Below are positions 1 to 5,468 of a stretch of DNA of 8,730 nt, in pieces. The position numbers and the translations under genes were made by a program. How positions within the stretch are numbered: position 1 is the stretch's first letter; every line of letters starts with the position of its first letter. The stretch spans positions 1 to 8,730 of the forward strand of contig CAJONH010000167.1 in assembly GCA_905235825.1 (NCBI GenBank). The letters run 5' to 3'. The stretch is from Candidatus Gastranaerophilales bacterium (GTDB lineage Bacteria; Cyanobacteriota; Vampirovibrionia; Gastranaerophilales; Gastranaerophilaceae). The notes under the pieces are model-generated. The model saw only the letters and a list, made by a program, of their open reading frames with translations, made no database searches and was not told the DNA's origin.

Positions 1-554
1 AAATTGATTTGGTCAAAGTAAGTTGAAACATCATTAAGCTGCCCGTCATTGCGAGGCTCAATATCATTTTGAGAGCCGTGGCAATCCAGCTCATTATTTG
101 ATTTTATTTCCCAATTTTCATACATAGCCTTTTGACTTCGTTCCCCTTGGATTGCTTCGTCACCCTCTAAACTATTGTTCCTCGCAATGACATGGCAATC
201 ACAGTTTATTGACGGTATCACCTGCAAAACAGGCTTTAAATATTCTGACCCGATTTTTTCAGCAACATAACCTCTTACCGCAACTTTATCAGTACATTTT
301 CTCATTAAATCAGTTATACCATACAACTTAATCCACTGTATTTTTTGATTAAATGTTTTACATCTTTTCTTATCAATAATCCACGCTCTATTTTTAAAAT
401 CATACTTCAATGGAAGTTTCTCGCCCGTATTAAGATAAAATAATTTAGCTAAATAACGGGGATATTCTCTTTCATCCAAGTTTTTTAGAAAATAGTAATC
501 ATAAGGCGGGTTTGTAATTTTATCTTTTAAAAAGAAATCTAATATCTTTTTCAT
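1..554 (-). CDS. TupA-type ATP-grasp polysaccharide biosynthesis protein, N-terminal part, carrying an in-frame palindromic repeat
   Basis: This frame runs open from an ATG at 554 to the left edge: 184 codons, with the rest of the gene outside the window. Residues 67-112 (FNQKIQWIKLYG, then CTDKVAVRGYVAEKIGSEYL, then KPVLQV) match the conserved start of TupA-like ATP-grasp proteins. These are found in capsule, O-antigen and teichuronopeptide gene clusters, where they are thought to ligate an amino acid or a similar group onto a glycan. The ATP-binding lysine motif usually follows shortly after and would lie beyond the edge. Residues about 118-174 do not fit the family: they read CHVIARN, then DEAIQ, then DCHGSQ, then EPRND, which is the translation of a dispersed palindromic repeat listed separately. 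The start has no strong Shine-Dalgarno. An ATG six bases upstream meets a stop after two codons. Family call is good; exact substrate is unknown, and whether the product works with the insert is unknown. Confidence 0.8.
   Translation of the reverse strand, partial: MKKILDFFLKDKITNPPYDYYFLKNLDEREYPRYLAKLFYLNTGEKLPLKYDFKNRAWIIDKKRCKTFNQKIQWIKLYGITDLMRKCTDKVAVRGYVAEKIGSEYLKPVLQVIPSINCDCHVIARNNSLEGDEAIQGERSQKAMYENWEIKSNNELDCHGSQNDIEPRNDGQLNDVSTYFDQIN
36..206. repeat. Palindromic dispersed-repeat element inserted in frame in a gene
   Basis: The ends are a perfect 12-bp inverted repeat, GTCATTGCGAGG at 45-56 and CCTCGCAATGAC at 180-191. Inside is a second inverted pair, GCAATCC at 81-87 and GGATTGC at 149-155. 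Position 56 is followed by a small hairpin (CTCAA at 57-61 and TTGAG at 69-73). This layout, and words such as CGTCATTGCGAGG and GAAGCAATCC on the minus strand, match a palindromic repeat I know to be scattered through many unrelated bacterial genomes; the match is from memory. Outside the core the arms continue weakly. Removing 171 nt (57 codons) would rejoin the host reading frame, so I give 36-206 as the likely extent. The ends are not certain. No transposase is encoded; if mobile, it would depend on an enzyme elsewhere. Confidence 0.75.
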
Positions 555-733
555 TTATGCATACCAATTTTTGCAGCAATTTTTTGCACAAGAGTACCAG
601 TAAATCATGCTGATTTGTGCTATAATTCAGCAGTTCAATACTTTCAATAATTATATTAATACATGTTTTATTTCAAAAGTCAATAAAATATTTTTAATTT
701 AAACAAATAATTTCAAATATAAGGAGCAAAAAA
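555..733. other. Divergent intergenic region between ATP-grasp gene and XRE regulator
   Basis: This is 179 bp of AT-rich DNA between divergent genes. On the plus strand it holds an extended -10 (618-626) framed by a dyad, and an AAGGAG ribosome site at 721-726. On the minus strand a weak promoter-like pair can be drawn: TTGACT at 683-678 and TATTAA at 661-656, with a 16-bp spacer. It could serve the ATP-grasp gene and would give a leader of about 95 nt. A second small inverted pair (GCACAA at 586-591, TTGTGC at 615-620) is also present. No ORF of note was seen. Confidence 0.5.
608..632 (+). promoter_or_regulatory. Extended -10 promoter within a dyad (candidate operator) upstream of the XRE gene
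   Basis: TGCTATAAT at 618-626 is a perfect -10 hexamer with the extended TGn element. No convincing -35 lies 16-18 bp upstream, as is common for extended -10 promoters. It sits between TGCTGA (608-613) and TCAGCA (627-632), a perfect 6-bp inverted repeat with a 13-bp gap. A repressor bound there would cover the -10, so autoregulation by the downstream XRE protein is plausible but is inference. Predicted transcription start is near 633, giving a leader of about 100 nt. Confidence 0.4.
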
Positions 734-1039
734 ATGAAAACCACAGGGCAAAGATTTAAAGAAATAAGACAAAGCCTTGATTTATCACAGCAGGAATTTG
801 GCTCCAAATTAGGAATAACTTCTCAGGGAATTTCTAACATAGAAAAAAATAAAAGTTTTTTGACACTTGATAAAATGCAAGCACTTAAAGAATTTAATGT
901 GAATTTAAACTTTTTAGTTTACGGTGATGGTGAAATGTTTAATAATAAAGTTAGTAATGATAAATTTATTATAAAATCACGTGAAGAATTTGAACAACTA
1001 ATGCTTGAACTTTTAAGAAAAAATAAAATAATAAAATAA
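734..1039 (+). CDS. Small XRE/Cro-family HTH transcriptional regulator
   Basis: The product is 101 aa. Residues 6-61 form a typical lambda-repressor-like HTH: helix 1 at QRFKEIRQSLDLS, helix 2 at QQEFGSKLGI (19-28), and recognition helix TSQGISNIEKN (29-39). The following LVYGDGEMF (61-69) is a common tail in short XRE proteins. The last 30 residues are charged and probably helical (EEFEQLMLELLRKNK), possibly for dimerisation; there is no enzymatic or peptidase domain. The start is well set by AAGGAG at 721-726, 7 nt before the ATG. The gene stands alone, divergent from the ATP-grasp gene and convergent with the putative metallopeptidase. It probably represses its own promoter. Targets cannot be read from the sequence. 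It could be a remnant of an integrated element, but no integrase or phage gene accompanies it. Confidence 0.9.
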   Translation: MKTTGQRFKEIRQSLDLSQQEFGSKLGITSQGISNIEKNKSFLTLDKMQALKEFNVNLNFLVYGDGEMFNNKVSNDKFIIKSREEFEQLMLELLRKNKIIK

Positions 1040-1046
1040 GACATTC

Positions 1047-1070
1047 TAATTCATATATTACTATGAATTA
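1047..1070. terminator. AT-rich hairpin between convergent genes (weak bidirectional terminator candidate)
   Basis: TAATTCATA (1047-1055) and TATGAATTA (1062-1070) form a perfect 9-bp stem with a 6-nt loop. It starts 7 nt after the XRE stop and covers the peptidase stop codon (1061-1063). The stem is almost all A/T and no T-run follows on either strand, so intrinsic termination would be poor. It may instead protect 3' ends or simply be chance in AT-rich DNA. Confidence 0.35.
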
Positions 1071-2017
1071 AACGGTACACTAATTCCGCCGCAGTTTTTG
1101 TATATTTTTTCTATTTCTTTAGGAATATCCCGCCCCGATATTTTAAAAGCAAAAGTGTCAGCGACAAATTCAAGCGGATTTTTGGCATAATTTTCCGAAT
1201 GAAAGAATTTTTGACATACTTCTTTTATTTCAGGTTTATTTATTTCTGTTTGAAATTCTTTTCCTCTTGCAACACTCATCCAATAACCCGTTTTATTTAA
1301 ATTAAAGTGATTACAGTGTCCTATTTCATGTGCTATACAATGCTTCATTCTAAACAGAGCATATTGCTGGAACGAATACGGGCTGTTTTCCCAATCGGTT
1401 TTAATTTTACTATAACTGCTTCCTCTTTCAGCTAAACCGTTTAACCATTTTGAAAGTGAAATTTTTTCTCCTGTATCAGGAATGGTATATTTACCTGCAA
1501 TTGTCTGTTTATTTATATATATGGTGTCATTGCTAACATTATATTCCCCTCTGCATTTTCTGCCGTATTTATTTATCATATTTTCATCCTGAACAACTAT
1601 TTTTTGAGGTAAAGATAATTTCCCTTTCATTTTATTACTGACATTGGTGCATACTTCATTTATCATATTTGCCGTAAATAAATCATTATCAGCTTCAAGT
1701 TTTATACCGAAGTTATCACGTGCAAATTTTTTTGCTTCATAAATATTTTTTGCTTCACGAAAATCTATATGTTCGGCAAACTGCTTAATTTGATAAGGTT
1801 TAAATGTTTTTATTGCAGCTGCCGTAACTAATCCGACAACACCCAGCCCCATTGCAATATTTTTTCCGATATCTGAATTTTGAATTTGATGTGTTTTATT
1901 ATTAAATGAATCGGGTAAACTTTTTGTTAATGAACCAAAATGACGCATATATTCAGATTTAGAAATACCGCATAGTGATTTAGGTACACTTGCTATTGAA
2001 GCGAGAACATTTATCAT
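1061..2017 (-). CDS. Putative membrane-anchored zinc metallopeptidase (HEIGH, gluzincin-like)
   Basis: The 318-aa protein has AHEIGHCNHFN at 229-239, a classic HExxH zinc site (H230, E231, H234). About 50 residues later NPLEFVADTFAF (280-291) gives E283 as the likely third zinc ligand. The E-x3-D-x2-A pattern resembles M48 and ImmA/IrrE-type gluzincins. Residues 52-69 (IAMGLGVVGLVTAAA) form one hydrophobic segment after about 50 polar residues; this is not a normal signal peptide, so the domain may be anchored to the membrane by this segment. The middle (70-225) is basic and charged with no repeat that I recognise. The C-terminus, about 35 residues past the ligand, is short. A GGGAAAG site lies 5 nt before the ATG. 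No partner gene is evident: the XRE gene is convergent and fabI is separated by a terminator. Peptidase activity is inferred from the motif; substrate is unknown. It is not recognised as a named family. Confidence 0.6.
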   Translation of the reverse strand: MINVLASIASVPKSLCGISKSEYMRHFGSLTKSLPDSFNNKTHQIQNSDIGKNIAMGLGVVGLVTAAAIKTFKPYQIKQFAEHIDFREAKNIYEAKKFARDNFGIKLEADNDLFTANMINEVCTNVSNKMKGKLSLPQKIVVQDENMINKYGRKCRGEYNVSNDTIYINKQTIAGKYTIPDTGEKISLSKWLNGLAERGSSYSKIKTDWENSPYSFQQYALFRMKHCIAHEIGHCNHFNLNKTGYWMSVARGKEFQTEINKPEIKEVCQKFFHSENYAKNPLEFVADTFAFKISGRDIPKEIEKIYKNCGGISVPFNS

Positions 2018-2106
2018 ACAATCTTTCCCATTTATCTAATATTTATAAATAAAAATTTTAAAAATAAGTGATATAAAATCAGAAAAAATTTACAATATTA
2101 CTTAAC

Positions 2107-2143
2107 AAATAAAAAGCAGAGCAACTTTTGTTTACTCTGCTTT
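2107..2143 (-). terminator. Rho-independent terminator downstream of fabI
   Basis: On the minus strand AAAGCAGAG (2143-2135) pairs with CTCTGCTTT (2121-2113) across a 13-nt loop, and the stem runs straight into TTTTTATTTG. GC-containing stem plus T-run is a normal intrinsic terminator. It ends fabI transcription before the peptidase gene. Confidence 0.8.
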
Positions 2144-2171
2144 AAACTCAATCTTTACAGTTTTGATAATT

Positions 2172-2197
2172 TCAAGTCAGACTATTGTCTGACTTGA
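2172..2197 (-). other. Strong hairpin just after the fabI stop codon
   Basis: TCAAGTCAGAC (2172-2182) and GTCTGACTTGA (2187-2197) make a perfect 11-bp stem with a 4-nt loop, 15 nt past the fabI stop. No T-run follows on the minus strand, so by itself it is not an intrinsic terminator. It may stabilise the fabI mRNA 3' end or act with the true terminator at 2107-2143. The rest of 2018-2212 is AT-rich with no ORF seen. Confidence 0.6.
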
Positions 2198-2212
2198 TGT
2201 GAACTCTTATTA

Positions 2213-3010
2213 TTATTTTGTAACAAGTTCCATTTCTTCTGCAGAAGCGTAAACGGCATGACATCCGCAATCTACATGAATTACTTCACCTGTTACACCT
2301 GAAGACAAATCAGATAAGAGGTATAAACCTGTTTTACCGACATCCTCCAGTGTAACATTTCTTTTTAAAGGAGCCTTTACTACTGCTGCCTTCAACATTT
2401 TTCCAAAACCGTCGATACCTGATGCGGCCAAAGTCTTTACAGCACCTGAGGATAAGCAGTTAACTCTTACACCGTCTTTACCCAAATCAACAGCCAGATA
2501 TCTTGCTGAGGCTTCAAGAGCTGCTTTTGCTATTGCCATAATATTATAATTTGCAACAACTTTTTCACTGCCCAAGTAGGTTAAAGCAAGCATTGAACCC
2601 CCTTGATTCATTAAAGGTCTTGCATTTCTTGCCAATGACACAAGTGAATATGCACTTACACCCATTGCTAAATTCCAGCCTTCAATTGACGTATTAATAA
2701 ATTCGCCTGTCAAATCTTCACGATTAGCAAAAGCCACGGCATGTACAACAAAATCGATTTTACCGTATACTTTTTCTATTTCGGCAAAAACAGCTTTGAC
2801 CTGTTCTTCTTTTGTAACATCACAGTTCATTATTATTTTTGCATTCATAGATTCGGCTATGGGGCGGACTCTTTTTTCCATAACTTCCCCCGCATAAGTA
2901 AATGCTATTTCGGCACCTGCTTCATACAATTGTTTTGCTATACCGTAGGCAATACCATGAGTGTTTGAAACACCAAAAATAACGCCTCTTTTGCCTTCCA
3001 TTAGTTTCAT
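2213..3010 (-). CDS. fabI: Enoyl-[acyl-carrier-protein] reductase FabI
   Basis: FabI carries out the last, NAD(P)H-dependent reduction of each fatty-acid elongation cycle in the cytoplasm. The 265-aa protein is a full-length short-chain dehydrogenase-fold member. The cofactor loop is GVSNTHGIAYGIA (13-25). HAVAFAN at 90-96 aligns with the family's HSIGFA/HSIAFA substrate loop. The FabI catalytic pattern is complete: Tyr145 in LTYLG, Tyr155 in NYN and Lys162 in AIAKAALEA (Y-x6-K). LAASGIDGFGKML (194-206) is the substrate-binding loop. Ala93 stands where E. coli FabI has Gly93, as in S. aureus FabI, so this is ordinary variation. The ATG at 3010 has GAGGGA at 3022-3017 upstream, with 6 nt between. 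The DUF475 gene lies 54 bp upstream on the same strand, but fabI also has its own promoter-like site and a good terminator, so it may be transcribed alone. Confidence 0.95.
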   Translation of the reverse strand: MKLMEGKRGVIFGVSNTHGIAYGIAKQLYEAGAEIAFTYAGEVMEKRVRPIAESMNAKIIMNCDVTKEEQVKAVFAEIEKVYGKIDFVVHAVAFANREDLTGEFINTSIEGWNLAMGVSAYSLVSLARNARPLMNQGGSMLALTYLGSEKVVANYNIMAIAKAALEASARYLAVDLGKDGVRVNCLSSGAVKTLAASGIDGFGKMLKAAVVKAPLKRNVTLEDVGKTGLYLLSDLSSGVTGEVIHVDCGCHAVYASAEEMELVTK

Positions 3011-3040
3011 ATAAAATCCCTCATCTTTGTGTATAAATTT

Positions 3041-3068
3041 ATTCTACTATAAAATTTTTCTTTATCAA
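3041..3068 (-). promoter_or_regulatory. Candidate sigma-70-type promoter of fabI overlapping the upstream gene's stop
   Basis: On the minus strand TTGATA (3068-3063) and TAGAAT (3046-3041) each match consensus at five of six bases, with a 16-bp spacer. The -35 spans the stop codon of the DUF475 gene (3067-3065). The predicted start near 3035 gives a short leader holding the fabI ribosome site. No terminator separates the two genes, so readthrough is also likely. Confidence 0.45.
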
Positions 3069-4108
3069 TCCGATTCAATCTCCTTGTTTTTCTTATTGTG
3101 AATTATTGAAGAAATAAAGGCACTGCCGACGAATAATAAGCCTATTCCGCCTGTTATTACCTCAGGAACTTCAATTCTTGTACTTATAAACATAATAAGT
3201 GCAAGAAAACCTATCGCCCAGTGTGCTCCGTGTTCTAAAAATATAAACTCTTTTAATGTTTTCATATCTACCATATAAATTGTTAATGAACGAACGAACA
3301 TTGCACCGATTGCAAGTCCGATACAGATAATTATAATATCTTTGCTTATTGCAAATGCACCTAAAACACCGTCAAGAGAAAAAGATGCATCAATTAATTC
3401 AAGATATAAGAAGCCTATAAAACCGAGTTTACCTGTTGTTCCCATAACCTGAGCTTTTCTCTTTTCTATATTTTCAAGCAGGCTGCTTATGCTGTCAACT
3501 GCAAGATATGTTATCACTCCGGTAAAACCTGCCATTATCACCGAAAGTTTCTGATTTTCCGGAATGAAATTCTGTAAAATCATTAATGAGATAAGTACAA
3601 AAACAACATCAATATATTTCACACAGGTAAGTTTCTGCATTGGTTTTTCAAAACAGCTGAGCCAATAACAATCTTTATCCGGACAAAAAAAGTATGAGAA
3701 AAATATCATAAACAGAAATGCTCCGCCGAAAGTTACCAACGGGGCATGCACTTCGTGCAGATGTTTAGTATATTCATCAACATTATAAAAGGCAAGCTGA
3801 GCAACTTCTATAACGGATAATTTGGCAAATACCGCAACAACTAATATCGGAAACAATAACCGCATGCCAAAGACGGCAATCAATATGCCCCACGTAATAA
3901 AACGATGCTTCCACTTTTCATTCATTTTTTCAAGTTTTACAGCATTAATAACTGCATTATCAAAAGAGAGTGTAACCTCCAATATGGATAGAAATACTAC
4001 GACAAATAAAGACATCATTGCATTGCCGTGCATGTAATGCCCCCACAAATAAGCTGCAATTAAACCGATTACGGTAACCAAAAATGAACCTTTAAAATAC
4101 TTTAACAT
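3065..4108 (-). CDS. DUF475/TerC-superfamily integral membrane protein
   Basis: This polytopic membrane protein has about eight or nine hydrophobic segments. The two halves carry the acidic signatures of the DUF475 branch of the TerC superfamily: LEVTLSFDNAVINA (43-56, with E44, D50, N51) and LELIDASFSLDGVLGAFA (236-253, with E237, D240, D246), plus EHGAHWAIG at 292-300. TerC relatives are linked to metal-ion (notably manganese) export or tellurite resistance; for DUF475 members the substrate is not established. The linker between halves (142-162) has four cysteines. The frame extends to a TTG at 4135, but I prefer the ATG at 4108 (347 aa). It has AGGGA upstream, and the TTG overlaps a TATAAT (4140-4135) that looks like this gene's own -10. 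No terminator lies before fabI. Confidence 0.85.
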   Translation of the reverse strand: MLKYFKGSFLVTVIGLIAAYLWGHYMHGNAMMSLFVVVFLSILEVTLSFDNAVINAVKLEKMNEKWKHRFITWGILIAVFGMRLLFPILVVAVFAKLSVIEVAQLAFYNVDEYTKHLHEVHAPLVTFGGAFLFMIFFSYFFCPDKDCYWLSCFEKPMQKLTCVKYIDVVFVLISLMILQNFIPENQKLSVIMAGFTGVITYLAVDSISSLLENIEKRKAQVMGTTGKLGFIGFLYLELIDASFSLDGVLGAFAISKDIIIICIGLAIGAMFVRSLTIYMVDMKTLKEFIFLEHGAHWAIGFLALIMFISTRIEVPEVITGGIGLLFVGSAFISSIIHNKKNKEIESD

Positions 4109-4134
4109 AATTTTATCCCTATCTTTACAAAACA

Positions 4135-4163
4135 ATTATAAATTAAAACAAAATAATACACAA
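4135..4163 (-). promoter_or_regulatory. Candidate promoter of the DUF475 gene
   Basis: On the minus strand TATAAT (4140-4135) is a perfect -10. TTGTGT (4163-4158), 17 bp upstream, is a partial -35. The expected start near 4128 leaves a 20-nt leader before the ATG at 4108 and excludes the upstream TTG as a start. Confidence 0.45.
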
Positions 4164-4171
4164 AAATATTT

Positions 4172-4196
4172 TATGATAAAATATAATGTAACGAGG
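4172..4196 (+). promoter_or_regulatory. Candidate -10 and ribosome site of the plus-strand operon
   Basis: TATGAT (4172-4177) and TATAAT (4182-4187) are both -10-like. The first leaves room for a leader containing GAGG (4193-4196); the second would start transcription within the ribosome site. No clear -35 is visible, so the promoter is tentative. It lies back to back with the DUF475 promoter. Confidence 0.3.
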
Positions 4197-4200
4197 TAGA

Positions 4201-4506
4201 ATGATGATTGAGTTGTTAATACAAAGTTTTCAAATACAATCAATGAGCATTTTTGAAGCAATTATGCTAATCTGCTTCGGTGCAAGCTGGCCGTTTGCCG
4301 TAATGAAAACTTATAAAACAAAGTCAGTAAAGGGTAAAAGCCGGCTGTTTTTAATTCTCATTATTTTGGGATATATTGCAGGTATGATAAATAAAATACT
4401 TAATTCTCCCGATATTGTTTTTTGGCTTTATGTCATTAACTTAATGCTCGTATCTGCTGATTTTTGTTTATGTATAAAGTATCGCAACAGAGAGGAAAAT
4501 AAATGA
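4201..4506 (+). CDS. Small three-helix membrane protein, PQ-loop/SemiSWEET-like
   Basis: The 101-aa product has three hydrophobic helices (about 17-36, 49-65 and 72-92). Between the first two lies FGASWPFAVMKTYKTKSVKGKS (26-47). The proline-containing helix followed by a K(S/T)-rich loop with SVKGKS resembles bacterial PQ-loop and SemiSWEET-type proteins. SemiSWEETs dimerise to carry small sugars, but the canonical PQ pair is WP here, so the substrate and even transport are unproven. Two ATGs are adjacent at 4201 and 4204; GAGG at 4193-4196 is better spaced for the second (7 nt). The stop overlaps the next start as ATGA, making it the first gene of a tight operon. I recognise the type but not a named gene. 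Confidence 0.65.
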   Translation: MMIELLIQSFQIQSMSIFEAIMLICFGASWPFAVMKTYKTKSVKGKSRLFLILIILGYIAGMINKILNSPDIVFWLYVINLMLVSADFCLCIKYRNREENK

Positions 4507-5468
4507 ATAAAAAGAATTTTTTGTGTTTGATTATTTTAACTGCAATTTTTTGTCTGAATGTTCAAAAAACAGTTGCAGCACCCGCTGTTCCAAAAATTAA
4601 TGCACAAACCGAAGTTAAGGTTGATACAAATAATTGCGAATACTCGGAAGCTGAAATAATAAAAAGAGTCAGCTTAAAAAATAAATTTCAAAAATCTCCC
4701 GAAGCACAAATACATTCATTTATAAAAAAATATAATCATTATTCGGAAAGAAATAATTTCGCTAAACTAAAAGAAATGTATTGCGAAAATTTTGTAAATA
4801 ACGACGGTTTTGATAAAGATACCGTTTTTAAAATGATGCAGATGGCTTCAGGTTCTTATAAAAACATGAAATACACAACCGAAATTGAAAAAATTAAAAT
4901 TATGGGCAAATATGCAATTGTTAAAGCCCATGAAACGGCTACGGCAGAAACGGATAATCTCTCCGAAAAAATTAATGATACGGGAAATGTATACTCTGAA
5001 ATAGACTATGTTGACCACCTTATAAAAGAAGGTAATAAATGGAAAATACAGGCAACGGAAGTTCTTTCCGAAGAAGTTACAATGAAGTACGGTGAAGCAA
5101 AAAATATGAATATTGAAATTACAGCTCCTGCTTGTGTACCGGCAGGTTCCGAGTACGAAGTTTCAATTTCCGCAAATACTCCCGACGGTTCATTTGCCCT
5201 CGGTTCTATTGTTAATGAACGAATAATGTTCCCTCAAGAACAAAATAAAGATATTTTCAGAGCAATTAAAAGCGAAAAACTTGCAAGAGTTTTAACAGCA
5301 AATAAAGATAATAAAAATGAATACACTACCGTATCTATAGCTCTTACAAGAGCAGAAGTTGAACCTCCGCAGGTAAATATTAATATGACAGGCATGGCTT
5401 TTGCTATGAAAAGAATAAATACAATTCCTTATGCCGAAGTATCAAAGGATGTGGATTGTGCTGAATAA
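4503..5468 (+). CDS. Secreted protein with NTF2-like domain and C-terminal beta-rich domain
   Basis: The 321-aa protein begins with a signal peptide: MNKKN, a hydrophobic core at 6-20, and a likely signal peptidase I site after VAA (about 24-26). Cys17 is not in a lipobox, so it is probably not a lipoprotein. Residues 64-187 look like an NTF2/SnoaL-type cone fold: a helix with HSFIKKYNHYSERNNFAKLKEMYCENFV, then strands ending IDYVDHLIKEGNKWKIQATEVLSEE. Such domains bind small ligands or act as extracytoplasmic protein modules; no catalytic residues can be assigned. Residues 200-315 (ITAPACVPAGSEYEVSISA onward) are beta-rich and may be Ig-like. AGAGGA at 4491-4496 is 6 nt before the ATG, which overlaps the previous stop. 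Its 3' end overlaps the lspA start. The function is unknown. Confidence 0.7.
   Translation: MNKKNFLCLIILTAIFCLNVQKTVAAPAVPKINAQTEVKVDTNNCEYSEAEIIKRVSLKNKFQKSPEAQIHSFIKKYNHYSERNNFAKLKEMYCENFVNNDGFDKDTVFKMMQMASGSYKNMKYTTEIEKIKIMGKYAIVKAHETATAETDNLSEKINDTGNVYSEIDYVDHLIKEGNKWKIQATEVLSEEVTMKYGEAKNMNIEITAPACVPAGSEYEVSISANTPDGSFALGSIVNERIMFPQEQNKDIFRAIKSEKLARVLTANKDNKNEYTTVSIALTRAEVEPPQVNINMTGMAFAMKRINTIPYAEVSKDVDCAE

Noticed and set aside
36..206. Reading the repeat region as CRISPR or an insertion sequence
   Set aside because: There is one copy with palindromic ends, no repeat-spacer series and no transposase.
2741..2968. 75-aa plus-strand ORF
   Set aside because: It lies wholly antisense to fabI and its Phe/Tyr-rich, low-complexity translation is typical of the complement of a real gene.
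2213..3010. Ala93 in FabI as a triclosan-resistance change
   Set aside because: E. coli has Gly93 there, but triclosan-sensitive S. aureus FabI naturally has Ala in the same motif, so nothing unusual is implied.
3822..4037. 71-aa plus-strand ORF
   Set aside because: It is antisense to the DUF475/TerC gene, whose acidic motifs are clearly coding; no domain or ribosome site supports it.
4503..4590. Lipoprotein signal in the NTF2-like protein next to lspA
   Set aside because: The cysteine at residue 17 is preceded by AIF, which does not fit a lipobox; an AxA-type cleavage site fits better.
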